The notes under the pieces were generated by a model, which was not told the DNA's origin, did no database searches, and saw nothing but the letters and a program-made list of their open reading frames with translations. Positions 1 to 9,182 of a stretch of 35,499 bases of DNA are shown here, piece by piece (the stretch's first letter is position 1; each line of letters starts with the position of its first letter). Source of the DNA: Gammaproteobacteria bacterium (GTDB taxonomy: Bacteria; Pseudomonadota; Gammaproteobacteria; SZUA-229); contig JAOUKV010000030.1 in assembly GCA_029882355.1 (NCBI GenBank), positions 1-35,499 on the forward strand, read 5' to 3'. Made by a program: the position numbers and the translations under genes.

Positions 1-522
1 ATCGTAGCAATCGATGGCAAGGCCATGAGTCCTGCTGAAGTGCTTACTGAACTGAATACCCTTGGTGGTGCTAATGGTGTTGGTCGCCTCGATATCGTCG
101 AGAATCGTTACGTTGGTATGAAGTCACGCGGTTGCTATGAAACACCCGGCGGCACCATTATGTTGAAAGCGCATCGTGCGATTGAATCGCTAACACTGGA
201 TCGTGAAGTTGCGCATCTTAAAGATGAACTGATGCCACGTTATGCATCCATGATTTATAACGGTTACTGGTGGAGTCCTGAGCGTTTGATGATGCAAACC
301 ATGATCGACGAATCACAAAAAACCGTGAACGGTGTGGTGCGCGTTAAATTGTATAAGGGCAGTGTCTCAGCTGTAGGTCGTAAATCAGAAACCGATTCAT
401 TGTTTGATGAAAGCATAGCAACCTTTGAAGATGATGCCGGTGCCTACGATCAGAAAGATGCAGAAGGCTTTATTAAATTGAATGCATTGCGACTGAAGAT
501 CCAGGCATCGAGACGTAAATAG
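1..522 (+). CDS. argG: argininosuccinate synthase, C-terminal part (5' truncated by window edge)
   Basis: The reading frame is open from base 1, so only the C-terminal 173 residues are visible. ArgG joins citrulline and aspartate using ATP in cytosolic arginine biosynthesis. Recognition rests on the segment [19 protein letters not shown] followed by the helical tail with [14 protein letters not shown] and VRVKLYKGS, all typical of the ArgG C-terminal domain that contributes to the tetramer. The apparent ATG at 25 is internal (GKAMSPAEV) and not a start. The gene ends normally with TAG. Nothing downstream suggests an arginine operon. Identification is secure; the N-terminal ATP-binding domain lies outside the window. 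Confidence 0.95.
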   Translation: MVAIDGKAMSPAEVLTELNTLGGANGVGRLDIVENRYVGMKSRGCYETPGGTIMLKAHRAIESLTLDREVAHLKDELMPRYASMIYNGYWWSPERLMMQTMIDESQKTVNGVVRVKLYKGSVSAVGRKSETDSLFDESIATFEDDAGAYDQKDAEGFIKLNALRLKIQASRRK

Positions 523-562
523 ATCTTGATTGGCGAGAGCATCGTTTTAGACTTAGAAGAAA

Positions 563-853
563 ATGAAAAAAGAATCAGAAAAAGTTGAGCGGACAGAGAC
601 TGAAGACGAGAAGCGTGTTGAAGAAGCGATGTTAGTCATTGTAGAAAATCAGCTGAAGGAAAATAATCCAGCTGATACCAGGGTCACACTAGATAGATTA
701 ATGGCTATGGGCGAATCAAGAAAAAACGCACTACAATATATCGCCATTGTGTTATCAGACGAAGTCTTTGAAATGATGAAAGATAACGTTGTTTTTAATG
801 AGCAGCGGTATATAGAAAAATTAAAAGCACTGCCAGAATTGCCTGAGGCATAG
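563..853 (+). CDS. small conserved acidic helical protein, function unknown
   Basis: A 96-residue soluble protein with a highly charged N-terminus and predicted helices throughout. The core pattern (VENQL, then a TLDRLMAMGESRKNAL stretch, a hydrophobic helix, and FNEQRYIEKLKALPELPE at the end) resembles short proteobacterial proteins that also occur as tails of larger proteins. I cannot assign a named family. There is no signal peptide or membrane segment. A weak purine-rich stretch (AGAAGAAA) precedes the ATG. It lies 40 bp after argG and 52 bp before the DUF3622 gene on the same strand, so co-transcription is possible. Confidence 0.7.
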   Translation: MKKESEKVERTETEDEKRVEEAMLVIVENQLKENNPADTRVTLDRLMAMGESRKNALQYIAIVLSDEVFEMMKDNVVFNEQRYIEKLKALPELPEA

Positions 854-905
854 ATGTATATCTATTAGTTCACAAGGTCAGAAATAAATGCTCAGGAAAT
901 AAAAA

Positions 906-1223
906 ATGAAGCAAAGCAAAAAGTACGATTTTCTAATAGAAAAAGAAGATGATAACTGGACAGCGGTAATAATTAGACGCGTCACTTCGAGAACCACCGT
1001 GGTTTCAAAAACACAGTCTGGTTTTGCCTCTGAGGCTGAAGCGCAAGCTTGGGCTCAAGATGAAGTAAAAGCATTCCTGAAAAAAGCCAATCTGGGCGAG
1101 CAGGAAAAACGTCGCGCAAAGAAAGTTGAAGATGATAAAAAAAGCGCGATAAAAATGAAGAGTATAAAAGTGCAGGAAGAAGATGCACAGAAAGAAGAGC
1201 AGGAAGAAAATTCAGATAATTGA
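906..1223 (+). CDS. DUF3622 family protein
   Basis: A 105-residue protein whose N-terminal two thirds match DUF3622: KYDF near the start, NWTAVIIRRVTSRTTVVSK, then GFASEAEAQAWAQDE and a KAFL helix. The C-terminal 35 residues are a Lys/Glu-rich tail that looks disordered. The AGGAA seven bases before the ATG is a good ribosome site. The family is small, cytosolic and found in gammaproteobacteria; its role is not known to me. The family call comes from motif recall, not a search. Confidence 0.8.
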   Translation: MKQSKKYDFLIEKEDDNWTAVIIRRVTSRTTVVSKTQSGFASEAEAQAWAQDEVKAFLKKANLGEQEKRRAKKVEDDKKSAIKMKSIKVQEEDAQKEEQEENSDN

Positions 1224-1265
1224 TGCAGCACAGTGGTGGCTTAATTTTTACTGTTACATGTCACT

Positions 1266-1811
1266 ATGAAACCTAAACCAACGCCAAATTACCTTGCAGG
1301 ATACCCTGCTGAACTGGCAGAAAAGATACGGTTACTGATTGAGCAGGGACGACTAGGTGAAATGCTGCTGAATAAGTATCCGCATGCGCACGATGTTCGC
1401 ACCGACAAGGTGCTTTATGACTACGTAGTTGAATGCAAAAACAGATATATGCGTAATGCCGGGCAATTGAGCAGGGTAGTCTATGATAGCAAGCTGCATG
1501 TTCTCCATAATGCGCTAGGTATCCATGCACGCAGCTCGCGAGTGCAGGGTGTAAATCTTAAGACGCGTCGAGAAATTCGCATTGCGGCAGTGTTCAAAGA
1601 AATGCCATTGGAATTCTTACGCATGATCGTCGTTCACGAACTTGCTCACATCAAAGTGAGTGAACACAATAAAGCTTTTTATCAGCTATGCCAGCACATG
1701 GAGCCTGATTACCATCAGTTGGAATTTGATCTGCGTGCTTACCTCAGTTATCTCGATGCATCTGGCCAACCGTTGTGGATTGCAGCAGCATCTCTTACGT
1801 GTAGTAGCTAA
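1266..1811 (+). CDS. YgjP/DUF45-like HExxH metal-dependent hydrolase
   Basis: A 181-residue protein with a zinc-protease signature HELAH at residues 124-128 and a third probable ligand, His134 in VSEHNKAFY, the usual DUF45/YgjP (WLM-related) arrangement. The preceding hydrophobic segment (FLRMIVV) forms the active-site helix. The N-terminal 60 residues are helical and not recognised. No signal peptide is visible, so it is probably cytosolic. Substrate is unknown for this family. It lies 42 bp after the DUF3622 gene on the same strand. No clear Shine-Dalgarno sequence precedes the ATG. Confidence 0.8.
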   Translation: MKPKPTPNYLAGYPAELAEKIRLLIEQGRLGEMLLNKYPHAHDVRTDKVLYDYVVECKNRYMRNAGQLSRVVYDSKLHVLHNALGIHARSSRVQGVNLKTRREIRIAAVFKEMPLEFLRMIVVHELAHIKVSEHNKAFYQLCQHMEPDYHQLEFDLRAYLSYLDASGQPLWIAAASLTCSS

Positions 1812-1887
1812 AATATAAACTAACAGACGCTCTGAAAAATGGCTAACTGTCAGACCAGGCCTGAGTTACTACATCTTTGGCGCGGTG

Positions 1888-2283
1888 CTAATCAAAATCC
1901 AGTGCGGCAATAATTTTGTTTAGCCGTCCTTGTTCTCCCTCATCACCGGTTTTTTTCTTTTGGCTTGATGACGCAGCACTGATGGCAGCATTGATTTTGG
2001 CGATGTACTCTTCGCTACAGACCTCAACGGCTTTTTTGAGTGCTCTCAGTAAGATTTCTATTTCGTCCGGCTTACGAACCCATGCTTCTATGAATAAACC
2101 TTTGGCAGGAACAATCTTCGCAGCGTTTTTTTGCTTTGAAACCAGAAGGTTGAAATCATCGCACCAGTCTTTAGGTGCCTTGTGTGTCAGTGCGAAAAAG
2201 AGATCAATGTAAGGCTCTTTTCGTATTAGTGGCGGCCGATTGACGTCGATTCCGCTTATTCTGATATCGCTTATACCTTCCAT
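1888..2283 (-). CDS. hypothetical protein, 131 aa
   Basis: A soluble, charged protein with no signal peptide. The middle has FFALTHKAPKDWCDDFNLL, then a strand-rich part ending GLFIEAWVRKPDEIE, then a long helix with an Ala/Ser-rich linker (INAAISAASSS). The WC-DDFN and EAWVR stretches look conserved but I do not recognise a family. It is transcribed toward the metallohydrolase gene (convergent). Its start has no strong ribosome site. Coding potential is supported by clean length and composition. Confidence 0.6.
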   Translation of the reverse strand: MEGISDIRISGIDVNRPPLIRKEPYIDLFFALTHKAPKDWCDDFNLLVSKQKNAAKIVPAKGLFIEAWVRKPDEIEILLRALKKAVEVCSEEYIAKINAAISAASSSQKKKTGDEGEQGRLNKIIAALDFD

Positions 2284-2516
2284 TATTATTTACGCCACAT
2301 GTTGTCTGTTGTTGGAAGATCAGCATACGCTTAAATCAATATAATTATCGAAATAAGAATGATGCCGCTATGGTCTGGAAGAAGTGCGAGTAAGAAGGAT
2401 GCTACCCTGAAATTCTCATGAGAGATTTGTTTGCTGTAAAAGTTTTACCTCTTTGGTTTTAGAACATAAATTCACCTATACTAGATTAAAAATATTTGTC
2501 GAATCAGGTGGTTCTT

Positions 2517-3875
2517 ATGAAAGTCACAGTAAAAGTTCTAGGTATATTTGTTGCTTTGTTGGTCATTATCGCAGCATTACCCGCCTTTATCCCGGATGAA
2601 GAATATTCTACCGGTGCTGAGCAATGGCTTAATGATGCAAATAACCCTGAAGTTATACCCGATGAAGTCAATCGTTTTAATGCACTTGTTGGCTTTAATG
2701 TGGAGGCTGAGCAAGACATGGTGGCCGAGGGTGCAAAACTGATTGCTGAAGTCAATGCTCAATTAAGTGGTTCTGGAGATAAGAGCAATAGTGGTCAAAG
2801 GCTTAATGATTACTGGATTAGACCACCAGTAGATGTCAGTAAAAACTTGTCTATGGACACTTCAGCAGCCTTTGCTGCTGACCCTGCTCGATGGCTTTTG
2901 GATAATCATGATAGTTACAGTACATCGCTAAACAGTAGTCAAGTCTTATTGGCTCGTTTTAAACGCCTGATGACAATGCCTCAGTATAGTTACACTATGA
3001 AACTGCATGTTAATGCTCCTTCTGTTTCGTATGGTAGTGTTTTAGCTATAAAACGTTTGAATAATCTGTCGATTATTGATGATTTCATAAATGATAATAA
3101 ACAGAATGCAATCTATAGGCTGCAACATAATATTAACTTTGCAAAATTAATGATGGAGCAATCATCATTGCTTCTGGATAAAATGATTGCAGCAGCATTT
3201 CTGAAAATAGATTTACTTACATACTCGTCATTACTGGATCAGTCGCCCGATGACGACAGCTTAAAAATTGTTATCACAAATTTACAGGCAGATGAAATTG
3301 ATATGTTAAAAGCGTTCAAGGGTGAGTTCGCGTTTTTATCTACATCGCTGGATATTGGAAACCAATTCAATATGGGTGATAGCTCTACTGAGCCTGGCAT
3401 GCTTGAGATGTTTATGATGAAGTCTTATCTTAAGCCAAAAAGGATGGAGAATTATGCATATAAAAACCTGTGGTTACCTTTTCTTGAACTGAAAAATCAG
3501 TCGTTAGCATCGAGAAAGATCATAGTTAAAGATTTGGGCGAAAAAGAATTAACGTGGTGGCAAATCTATCAGGACCCAATTGGTTATGTGCTTTTGGCTA
3601 TCGCTACACCATCTTATTTTGAATATATAGATTCAATAGATCATGCAGATGCAACAATAACGCTGTTGAATTTGAAAGCTTCAATTTATGCCAATAAAAT
3701 CTCGTCTGGTAGTGTTGCAAACTACATATCTTCAAAGGATGCAGGAATGAATTCAGGCTACGCAGGTGCGAAGTTTTCATGGCATAAAGATAAACGTATA
3801 TTGTCGTTTGATATACCTGGTTACAGAGGCGAAGGAGTTCCTCGAATCAAACTCTATACAAACAGAAAGACTTAA
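2517..3875 (+). CDS. membrane-anchored or exported protein of unknown function
   Basis: A 452-residue protein. The frame is open seven codons further up, but the ATG at 2517 is preferred because AGGTGG lies about five bases before it. Residues 3-23 are a single hydrophobic helix (signal anchor or uncleaved signal), and the remainder looks periplasmic. No catalytic motif or known domain is apparent. The C-terminal 60 residues (ANKISSG, then GAKFSWHKDKRILSFDIPG) look like a beta-rich end. It is monocistronic: 230 bp of non-coding sequence upstream and a terminator immediately downstream. Confidence 0.75.
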   Translation: MKVTVKVLGIFVALLVIIAALPAFIPDEEYSTGAEQWLNDANNPEVIPDEVNRFNALVGFNVEAEQDMVAEGAKLIAEVNAQLSGSGDKSNSGQRLNDYWIRPPVDVSKNLSMDTSAAFAADPARWLLDNHDSYSTSLNSSQVLLARFKRLMTMPQYSYTMKLHVNAPSVSYGSVLAIKRLNNLSIIDDFINDNKQNAIYRLQHNINFAKLMMEQSSLLLDKMIAAAFLKIDLLTYSSLLDQSPDDDSLKIVITNLQADEIDMLKAFKGEFAFLSTSLDIGNQFNMGDSSTEPGMLEMFMMKSYLKPKRMENYAYKNLWLPFLELKNQSLASRKIIVKDLGEKELTWWQIYQDPIGYVLLAIATPSYFEYIDSIDHADATITLLNLKASIYANKISSGSVANYISSKDAGMNSGYAGAKFSWHKDKRILSFDIPGYRGEGVPRIKLYTNRKT

Positions 3876-3877
3876 AG

Positions 3878-3902
3878 AATTCCGGATATTTCCGAATTTT
3901 TT
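3878..3902 (+). terminator. rho-independent terminator after the 452-aa gene
   Basis: An 8-bp stem (AATTCGGA against TCCGAATT, one bulged C) closes a short loop and runs into six T's, two bases after the stop codon of the upstream plus-strand gene. Confidence 0.7.
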
Positions 3903-3919
3903 AAGTTAGGTTGAACGTA

Positions 3920-4858
3920 TTATTCACTACCGAAAAGGTTGAATAAGTTAAAACTGTTATTGAATGGCACCAATCTGGCAGAGGGGATTTTTTTGGCTAC
4001 CATTTTCAAATACTGGTTCATTTGATGATTCTGTAAGTTGTTCTCACTGAGTGGTTCTTGTGTGAATTTGATCGCACGCATCATGCTTTCAATACCTTCA
4101 ATAATAGCATAAGTATTATCGGCTAATAGAATCACTTCTTTACCGGGGTGCCAATAGATATCGATATTTTTCAAATCTACAGGATCAAAGGGTGGCACTA
4201 AAGGTACAAGATCCTTTGCCGTGACAACTCGAATAATATTTAAATGTTGAAATTTATTAGCGCCAGCGATATTGGTGACTTTGGGTTGGCCAAAAGTAAC
4301 TACCTTGCCAACGTTGAAATTATCAGTGTCCAGATACATTGCTAAAATTAAGGCGACAGCACCGCCCAGGCTGTGACCAGTAGTGTCAATTACATAATCT
4401 GTTTTGATCTGCGATTTTATTTCAGAGTAAATTGCCTGCGCTGTTTGTGAAAAACCGTTATGTAAACGTATGCCTGTACGTTTATCTGTAGTCAGTTCAA
4501 GTGCTATATCGACTAATGCATTTTCAATATTAGAAGTGCCACGTACAGCAATAACTTGAGATTTGGTGACATCATTAGTTGCCAAAAAATAAGAGATTTC
4601 AAATCCAGGGATATTGTTGTAGTGGCTAATCTTATAGTTTTTTAATGAGCCGTTTTGACCAATGGCAGGGGATTTTTGATAAGCAGTACTGGAGAAGATG
4701 GCGTACTTGTTGATTTCTGAGAAGTTTACTGATTTTTGAGTTGGATCAGTGTCGGCAAACGCAGTGCCTGTAATTCCGATTATTATCAGAAAAAAGACAG
4801 TATTAATATAATGTAATAAATATTTAACAGACATACTAGGGGTAAGTAAAGTTGGCAT
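3920..4858 (-). CDS. secreted class 3 lipase (alpha/beta hydrolase)
   Basis: A 312-residue protein with a hydrophobic export segment (residues 14-35, ending near TAFA-D). The lipase_3 nucleophile elbow GHSLGG puts Ser163 in place. VIAVRGTSN supplies the preceding strand and oxyanion region; the Asp in AKDLVPL and the His in YWHPGKE are candidates for the rest of the triad. Likely substrate is an acylglycerol or other ester in the periplasm or outside. The start is uncertain: 4858 gives eight extra residues, while 4834 (MSVKYLL) gives a tidier signal peptide; neither has a good ribosome site. Convergent with the gene on its left. Confidence 0.85.
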   Translation of the reverse strand: MPTLLTPSMSVKYLLHYINTVFFLIIIGITGTAFADTDPTQKSVNFSEINKYAIFSSTAYQKSPAIGQNGSLKNYKISHYNNIPGFEISYFLATNDVTKSQVIAVRGTSNIENALVDIALELTTDKRTGIRLHNGFSQTAQAIYSEIKSQIKTDYVIDTTGHSLGGAVALILAMYLDTDNFNVGKVVTFGQPKVTNIAGANKFQHLNIIRVVTAKDLVPLVPPFDPVDLKNIDIYWHPGKEVILLADNTYAIIEGIESMMRAIKFTQEPLSENNLQNHQMNQYLKMVAKKIPSARLVPFNNSFNLFNLFGSE

Positions 4859-4954
4859 AGGATAATGCGAAGCTTATGCTATTTTATTATGCAATAAACA
4901 ATTTAATTTCAGCTAAGTTTAAATGCACAAAAAAGCTAACTCCCACTACTGTAA

Positions 4955-5272
4955 TTATTTACCGCATTGGTAAATATCAAAACTCATTTTTCCTTCGATA
5001 GCAGGAGCTTTGGCAACGATGGAATCACCGCCTAGTTCCGCAGCCCTGTTTTTGGCAGAGATTATAAGTTCTTCTGTGACGGCCTCGTCATCTCGTGTGA
5101 GGATGCCAATTTTGTGGGTGACTGTCACATTTGTGGTACCCAGTTTTGAGCAGCTGTTAACATTAAATTGTTTGACAAGAGATACTTCGCTGCCTTTCTT
5201 AGTGGCTTCGATCCAGGTGCAGGCCGGTAAGCAGATCATGGTCAGGCATAAAGCATAGTGGTTCAGTTTCAT
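4955..5272 (-). CDS. DUF4156-like lipoprotein
   Basis: A 105-residue lipoprotein. The lipobox LPAC puts the lipidated Cys at residue 18. The mature part follows the DUF4156 pattern: a Cys-Ser-x-LG element, then AKNRAAELGGDSIVA, and a final FDIYQCGK. Two further cysteines could form a disulfide. Family role is unknown. It is transcribed in the same direction as the lipase but is separated from it by about 95 bp. Confidence 0.8.
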   Translation of the reverse strand: MKLNHYALCLTMICLPACTWIEATKKGSEVSLVKQFNVNSCSKLGTTNVTVTHKIGILTRDDEAVTEELIISAKNRAAELGGDSIVAKAPAIEGKMSFDIYQCGK

Positions 5273-5458
5273 GAGCGGAAGTCCCCTGTTGTTATTGATG
5301 AAGTAGGTGATTAATGCTGAATTGAGAAGTATAAGGTAATAAAAGGTTCAGGGATATATAGACGCACCGGTGCTGGTTGTTGTGCAATGAAGCACGTCAT
5401 TCTCGCTGTTTTCACGTTATAATAAACTAAATTATCGATATAGAGATCTTTAAATACA

Positions 5459-6106
5459 GTGAGAATATTTTTTCTAATCTTTGCTTTGCTTGCTTCTGTG
5501 CTGCTGGTATTTCCTTTCCTTAATGAATCTGAAAATACTGAAGTTATAACCGGTCTGCCATGGCAGATTGAAATTATGCCTGATGAATCTACGCAGGTTT
5601 TTGGTTTGCATCTGGGCGTGAGTCGCTTATCGGATGCGCTGGGTATTCTTGGTGATGATGATATGGAGCTGGCAATTATTGCAGCAAGCGATGAAGTCGG
5701 TAATCTCGAAATGTACTACGGTCATTATCGAGCCGGTGTGATTTCGGGAAAACTGGTGGTGCAGGCAAATGCTAGTGAGCAGAAAATTAAAGACTGGCGT
5801 GAGCATGCGGTAAAGTCGGATTATATGGCAAGTGGTCAGGCTAAGAAATATCTTCTATCCGGTGATGAATTAAAGCAGGCCCTTAATGAGCTGGTTACCG
5901 GGCTGACATTTATTCCAGCGATAAATCTGGATGAGGAAATAATACTGGCTCGATTTGGTGAGCCTGCTGAGCGTATTCAATTAGAAGGTGCAGTGCATTA
6001 TTTGTATCCAGAAAAGGGGCTTGATGTTGCTTTGTTTGAAAATGGCAAAGAGGTGATTCAGTATGTATCGCCAAAGGCACCATTGAGTATTCATCCGGTA
6101 GAGTAG
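5459..6106 (+). CDS. exported or membrane-anchored protein, unknown function
   Basis: A 215-residue protein starting at GTG. Residues 1-20 are hydrophobic (signal peptide or anchor). The mature part has VFGLHLGVSRLSDALGILG and later EEIILARFGEPAERIQ, two stretches with the same look (a helix-start followed by L/F-G-x-P/D). This suggests a duplicated beta-alpha unit like those of SmpA/BamE-type periplasmic proteins, but that is inference. No ribosome site precedes the GTG. It lies 48 bp before the next gene, likely one transcript. Confidence 0.65.
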   Translation: MRIFFLIFALLASVLLVFPFLNESENTEVITGLPWQIEIMPDESTQVFGLHLGVSRLSDALGILGDDDMELAIIAASDEVGNLEMYYGHYRAGVISGKLVVQANASEQKIKDWREHAVKSDYMASGQAKKYLLSGDELKQALNELVTGLTFIPAINLDEEIILARFGEPAERIQLEGAVHYLYPEKGLDVALFENGKEVIQYVSPKAPLSIHPVE

Positions 6107-6154
6107 AGGCTCGCTGAATTACTATCATTTTTATATCTGTTAAAGGGTCTGCTG

Positions 6155-7123
6155 ATGTTACACCGGTTAACTTCTTATATTATTTGTTTTTTCATGATCG
6201 GGATGAATGTGATACCTGGTCAAGCCTATGCTGTGCAGCCGGGCTCCCCAGTTACTTTAGATGAAACAGAACTGCTTGAAAAATATCCCGATGCCAAAGT
6301 TATTCGAGTCTCGCCTGGAGAATATCAGACACTAGCGAAAGAATTGCAGCAACGTGGTTACCAGCAGTCAGAGTTTGTGCCGCTACAATTAGCTCAGAAT
6401 AATACTAATGCTGTAACACGAGCGAGAGCAGGTTCAACTTTAGCTGACGATTGTGTCACGAAAGGAGACGAAAGCGCAGGTGAAGAATCATTAAGATTAA
6501 TGGTTGATTTTACTGACGATATGATGAGTTCCGGTAGTGGTTCATCTGGTGATGCTGCTGCTGTCCTATTTGTTATTGTTGGTACGGTGGTTGTGGTTGT
6601 CTGGGCGCTGTATGTGTTCAAGTATCTTTATGATATTTCATTAGGCAATACATCCTGTGGTGATTGGAATGAATTGACTGTAGTAAGCAGTGCCGCATCA
6701 ACAACTGGGGAGCAACACGCGCGTTTTAATGGTTTACGCTACTCAACGGGTTTTCGTGAAGGCTCACTAGATGTTGGTATTGGTATCGAGCTAGGCAAAA
6801 CCGATATTCTCCTTAGCGAGGTAGCTGTGCTTGAATTAAAAGGTAATTACTGGTTACTAGGGCCGATACTTAGGTGGCGTTTATCGCAGGGAATTAATCC
6901 AGGTTATTTTCAAATGAATTTTAGCGCCGGCACGACCGAGCATGATGAAGTTGGTTTATTGGCTAAAGCTAGTATGGGGTTGTTATTTGGTATTGGAGAT
7001 CATATGCAGTTAGGTTTCAACTGGGGCGCGATGAATATCAACCTGAATGACAACCAGGGAATTATTTCAGAACGTAGCCAGCACCATTATCTTTATGGCG
7101 TTAATATGGGTTTTAGATTCTAA
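6155..7123 (+). CDS. exported protein with C-terminal beta-strand-rich, OMP-like region
   Basis: A 322-residue protein with an N-terminal signal peptide (to about residue 26, GQAYA-V). A second hydrophobic helix spans roughly 137-162 (AAAVLFVIVGTVVVVVWAL). The C-terminal half has alternating hydrophobic strands and ends in ...GVNMGFRF, a terminal Phe as in outer-membrane barrel proteins. The combination of an internal helix and a barrel-like tail is unusual. AAGGG precedes the ATG by about seven bases. I do not recognise a family; it may work with the preceding exported protein. Confidence 0.65.
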   Translation: MLHRLTSYIICFFMIGMNVIPGQAYAVQPGSPVTLDETELLEKYPDAKVIRVSPGEYQTLAKELQQRGYQQSEFVPLQLAQNNTNAVTRARAGSTLADDCVTKGDESAGEESLRLMVDFTDDMMSSGSGSSGDAAAVLFVIVGTVVVVVWALYVFKYLYDISLGNTSCGDWNELTVVSSAASTTGEQHARFNGLRYSTGFREGSLDVGIGIELGKTDILLSEVAVLELKGNYWLLGPILRWRLSQGINPGYFQMNFSAGTTEHDEVGLLAKASMGLLFGIGDHMQLGFNWGAMNINLNDNQGIISERSQHHYLYGVNMGFRF

Positions 7124-7176
7124 AGGGACTGGTCGAGACCACGCCGAATAAAAAACCTCTAGCTGTTTACAGTGAT

Positions 7177-7647
7177 TTAATTAGTCAGAGAATTCTTTTG
7201 TTGGTAGATCATGAAGACCACACCCATAGCAAGCCCAAATAAGATTTTTGAAACCAGTGTTACCGATAAAGGTAGCAGGCTGATAAATTCAGGGTTCCAT
7301 ATCGGTAGCAACAGAAAGAAATTGATCTTCCAGACGACAGAAAGTGTCGTGATGGAAGCAATCATAGCAGCCGCTTTGCAGTGAAATTTACGCTCAATCA
7401 CAGGCCACAACAGTGAGCCAAAGCCAAATGCCAGTAACACAGACAAGGCCATGTGAATTACTAACCCTAAGACTGGGGCCAGGTAGATATCACTGGCCGG
7501 CGGATAGATAGTGGCGGTAACAGCGCTGCCTATAACTGATATTTGTACATTGCTATTAAGCGAATACAGGCCAATCCAGACCACCTCTGCCAGACCACCA
7601 AAGAAACCAGCTATAAACAACCAGTAATTTTTTGAATGTTTTGTCAT
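7177..7647 (-). CDS. four-helix integral membrane protein, unknown function
   Basis: A 156-residue protein with about four transmembrane helices (around YWLFIAGFFGGLAEVVWIGLY, the VLGLVIHMALSVLLAFGFG region, MIASITTLSVVWKINFFLL, and ILFGLAMGVVFMIYQ). The frame extends seven codons upstream, but the ATG at 7647 is chosen because a full AGGAGG sits eight bases ahead of it. No motif suggests transport or catalysis. The gene stands alone between a plus-strand gene and a terminator. Confidence 0.75.
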   Translation of the reverse strand: MTKHSKNYWLFIAGFFGGLAEVVWIGLYSLNSNVQISVIGSAVTATIYPPASDIYLAPVLGLVIHMALSVLLAFGFGSLLWPVIERKFHCKAAAMIASITTLSVVWKINFFLLLPIWNPEFISLLPLSVTLVSKILFGLAMGVVFMIYQQKNSLTN

Positions 7648-7726
7648 TGTGCATTCCTCCTTGTACATGACTCACTTATAACATCAAGAGAGCTTTCAAT
7701 TATATGCTCATTATCAAGTAAAAGAT

Positions 7727-7763
7727 AAAATCCGTGATCAGGAAGCACCTGATCACGGATTTT
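7727..7763 (-). terminator. strong hairpin terminator (16-bp perfect stem)
   Basis: AAAATCCGTGATCAGG is followed by a 5-base loop and its exact complement, so both strands end in a T-tract. It lies 8 bp past the stop of the OB-fold gene and upstream of the four-helix membrane protein, so it should end the former's transcript. Confidence 0.9.
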
Positions 7764-7771
7764 TAAACAGA

Positions 7772-8527
7772 TTATTTTTCTATAGTCACCTTGGCATCTT
7801 CAATTAATAACTCATAGAAGTAACCGTAACCAAAATCTTTGTCGAGTACCAATGTACCTTCTATAAGCGCAATCTGGCCCACTTCTGCCTGGCCATCAGT
7901 GATCACGGTTAAATCACTGCCATTATTGGCATCAATGATATGAAGCCAGTTTTTTTTCATGACGTTGGCAGTGTATTTGCTGACCTGTCCACGTACTTTA
8001 ATAGTCTTGCCTGAAAGTTCTTTTTTACTGGCAATAATTTCAGCGATGGTGCGGCCACCTGCGACGCGTTTGACAGGTTTTTCTAACGTTATTTTTTTAG
8101 CGGTGTTTGCATGGCTTACATTAATGGGTTGATGGCCTGCAGGTAATGTTGCTGCAGGGGATGGGTCAGTCATATTTTTATCTGTGTTCGCAGAGAAACT
8201 GGTGACAAAGTAGATAACCGGAAAATCTCGTTTTAATGTTTTACTTTTAAAGTTTTGCATCGGTGTGCTGGTATTGACTGTAATAGAATCACCCTTAGCC
8301 AGTTTTGTTGTTGGGCCAGCCAGCCAAATTGTCTGATCACCAACGCTGGCTTCAACGTAGGTGTAACCTGAAGCTTCCAGCGTCGATATCACCGTACCTG
8401 TGGTAGTACCAGCGGTCCGAATGCCCGGGCTGGTTTCTGCAGCAGCAAGTACAGTTTGCTGAACGCCGAGAAATAGGTTGAGAGCAATAAATAAAGAAGC
8501 AAAAATATTGGAGCGGAAATTTGTCAC
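7772..8527 (-). CDS. periplasmic OB-fold (tRNA_anti-like) protein
   Basis: A 251-residue exported protein. GTG at 8527 is preferred to the ATG 13 codons earlier because AGGAATTATC leads into it. A signal peptide ends near VLAAAE. The C-terminal 90 residues match the nucleic-acid-type OB fold seen in periplasmic proteins: a TIAEIIASKKELSGKTIKVRGQV opening, then KNWLHIIDANNG, then DFGYGYFYELLIEDAKV. The N-terminal part has a related beta pattern (YTYVEASVGDQTIWLAG), suggesting two OB-like units. Role unknown. Followed by a strong terminator. Confidence 0.75.
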   Translation of the reverse strand: MTNFRSNIFASLFIALNLFLGVQQTVLAAAETSPGIRTAGTTTGTVISTLEASGYTYVEASVGDQTIWLAGPTTKLAKGDSITVNTSTPMQNFKSKTLKRDFPVIYFVTSFSANTDKNMTDPSPAATLPAGHQPINVSHANTAKKITLEKPVKRVAGGRTIAEIIASKKELSGKTIKVRGQVSKYTANVMKKNWLHIIDANNGSDLTVITDGQAEVGQIALIEGTLVLDKDFGYGYFYELLIEDAKVTIEK

Positions 8528-8669
8528 GATAATTCCTGATTGTTTGAGTAGGCAGTGTAGCGACACTGTGACGCTGTGTTTAATTTACATACAGAGATTA
8601 CCGCATAAAGCGCAAAATCTATAGTGTTGTTTTTTTGTGACTATTAGAGGCTAAGCGATTGCCTATAAC

Positions 8670-9164
8670 TTACAACCGGAAACCCATGCCAAAATGAAAG
8701 CTGGTGTTGCTCTGGTCATCGAATAAAGGCCACAGGTGTAGTTGTTGAGCGTTGATCACTGGGTAGGTATAGCTGCTTTCACCAATTTTGCCGTTTTGAC
8801 TTTTGCTGATGCTACCGAGCACGGTGAGTAATCGACCTTGGGAATAGTTTGCAGATTCAAGATAACCCTTCTGCATAATGATGAATCGTCCCAATGCCTG
8901 GCCTTCTTGCATGGGTTTATGTGATGAATTGAGAGGGTAGGCAAGGACTTCTATTTGTGTGCTGTCTTTCAGATTATGAGTATCGAGTATAGTGCCGCCC
9001 CAGAGAGCAATTTTTCCGAGGCTAATAGCAGGTTCTGAGATAACACTCTGCGGTGTCAGTGTTCTATCGACCTGTGAAATGTCAAAATCAGGTGTGCTGA
9101 CACAGCCCGTCAGTAAGCTAATGAATAGCATCAAAGGGGCGAGTAATAGTAGTTTTTTACGCAT
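8670..9164 (-). CDS. Slp/YeaY family outer-membrane lipoprotein (copy 2)
   Basis: A 164-residue lipoprotein with lipobox LTGC (Cys21). Slp hallmarks are IALWGGTILDTHNLKDSTQIEVL, AYPL, the GRF segment and YPVINAQQLHLWP. Slp proteins are carbon-starvation or stress-induced outer-membrane lipoproteins of unclear molecular role. AGGA lies eight bases before the ATG. It lies 18 bp after the stop of the next gene upstream (a paralogue), so both should be one transcript. Confidence 0.88.
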   Translation of the reverse strand: MRKKLLLLAPLMLFISLLTGCVSTPDFDISQVDRTLTPQSVISEPAISLGKIALWGGTILDTHNLKDSTQIEVLAYPLNSSHKPMQEGQALGRFIIMQKGYLESANYSQGRLLTVLGSISKSQNGKIGESSYTYPVINAQQLHLWPLFDDQSNTSFHFGMGFRL

Positions 9165-9182
9165 GGTAATGATCCTAAAGTG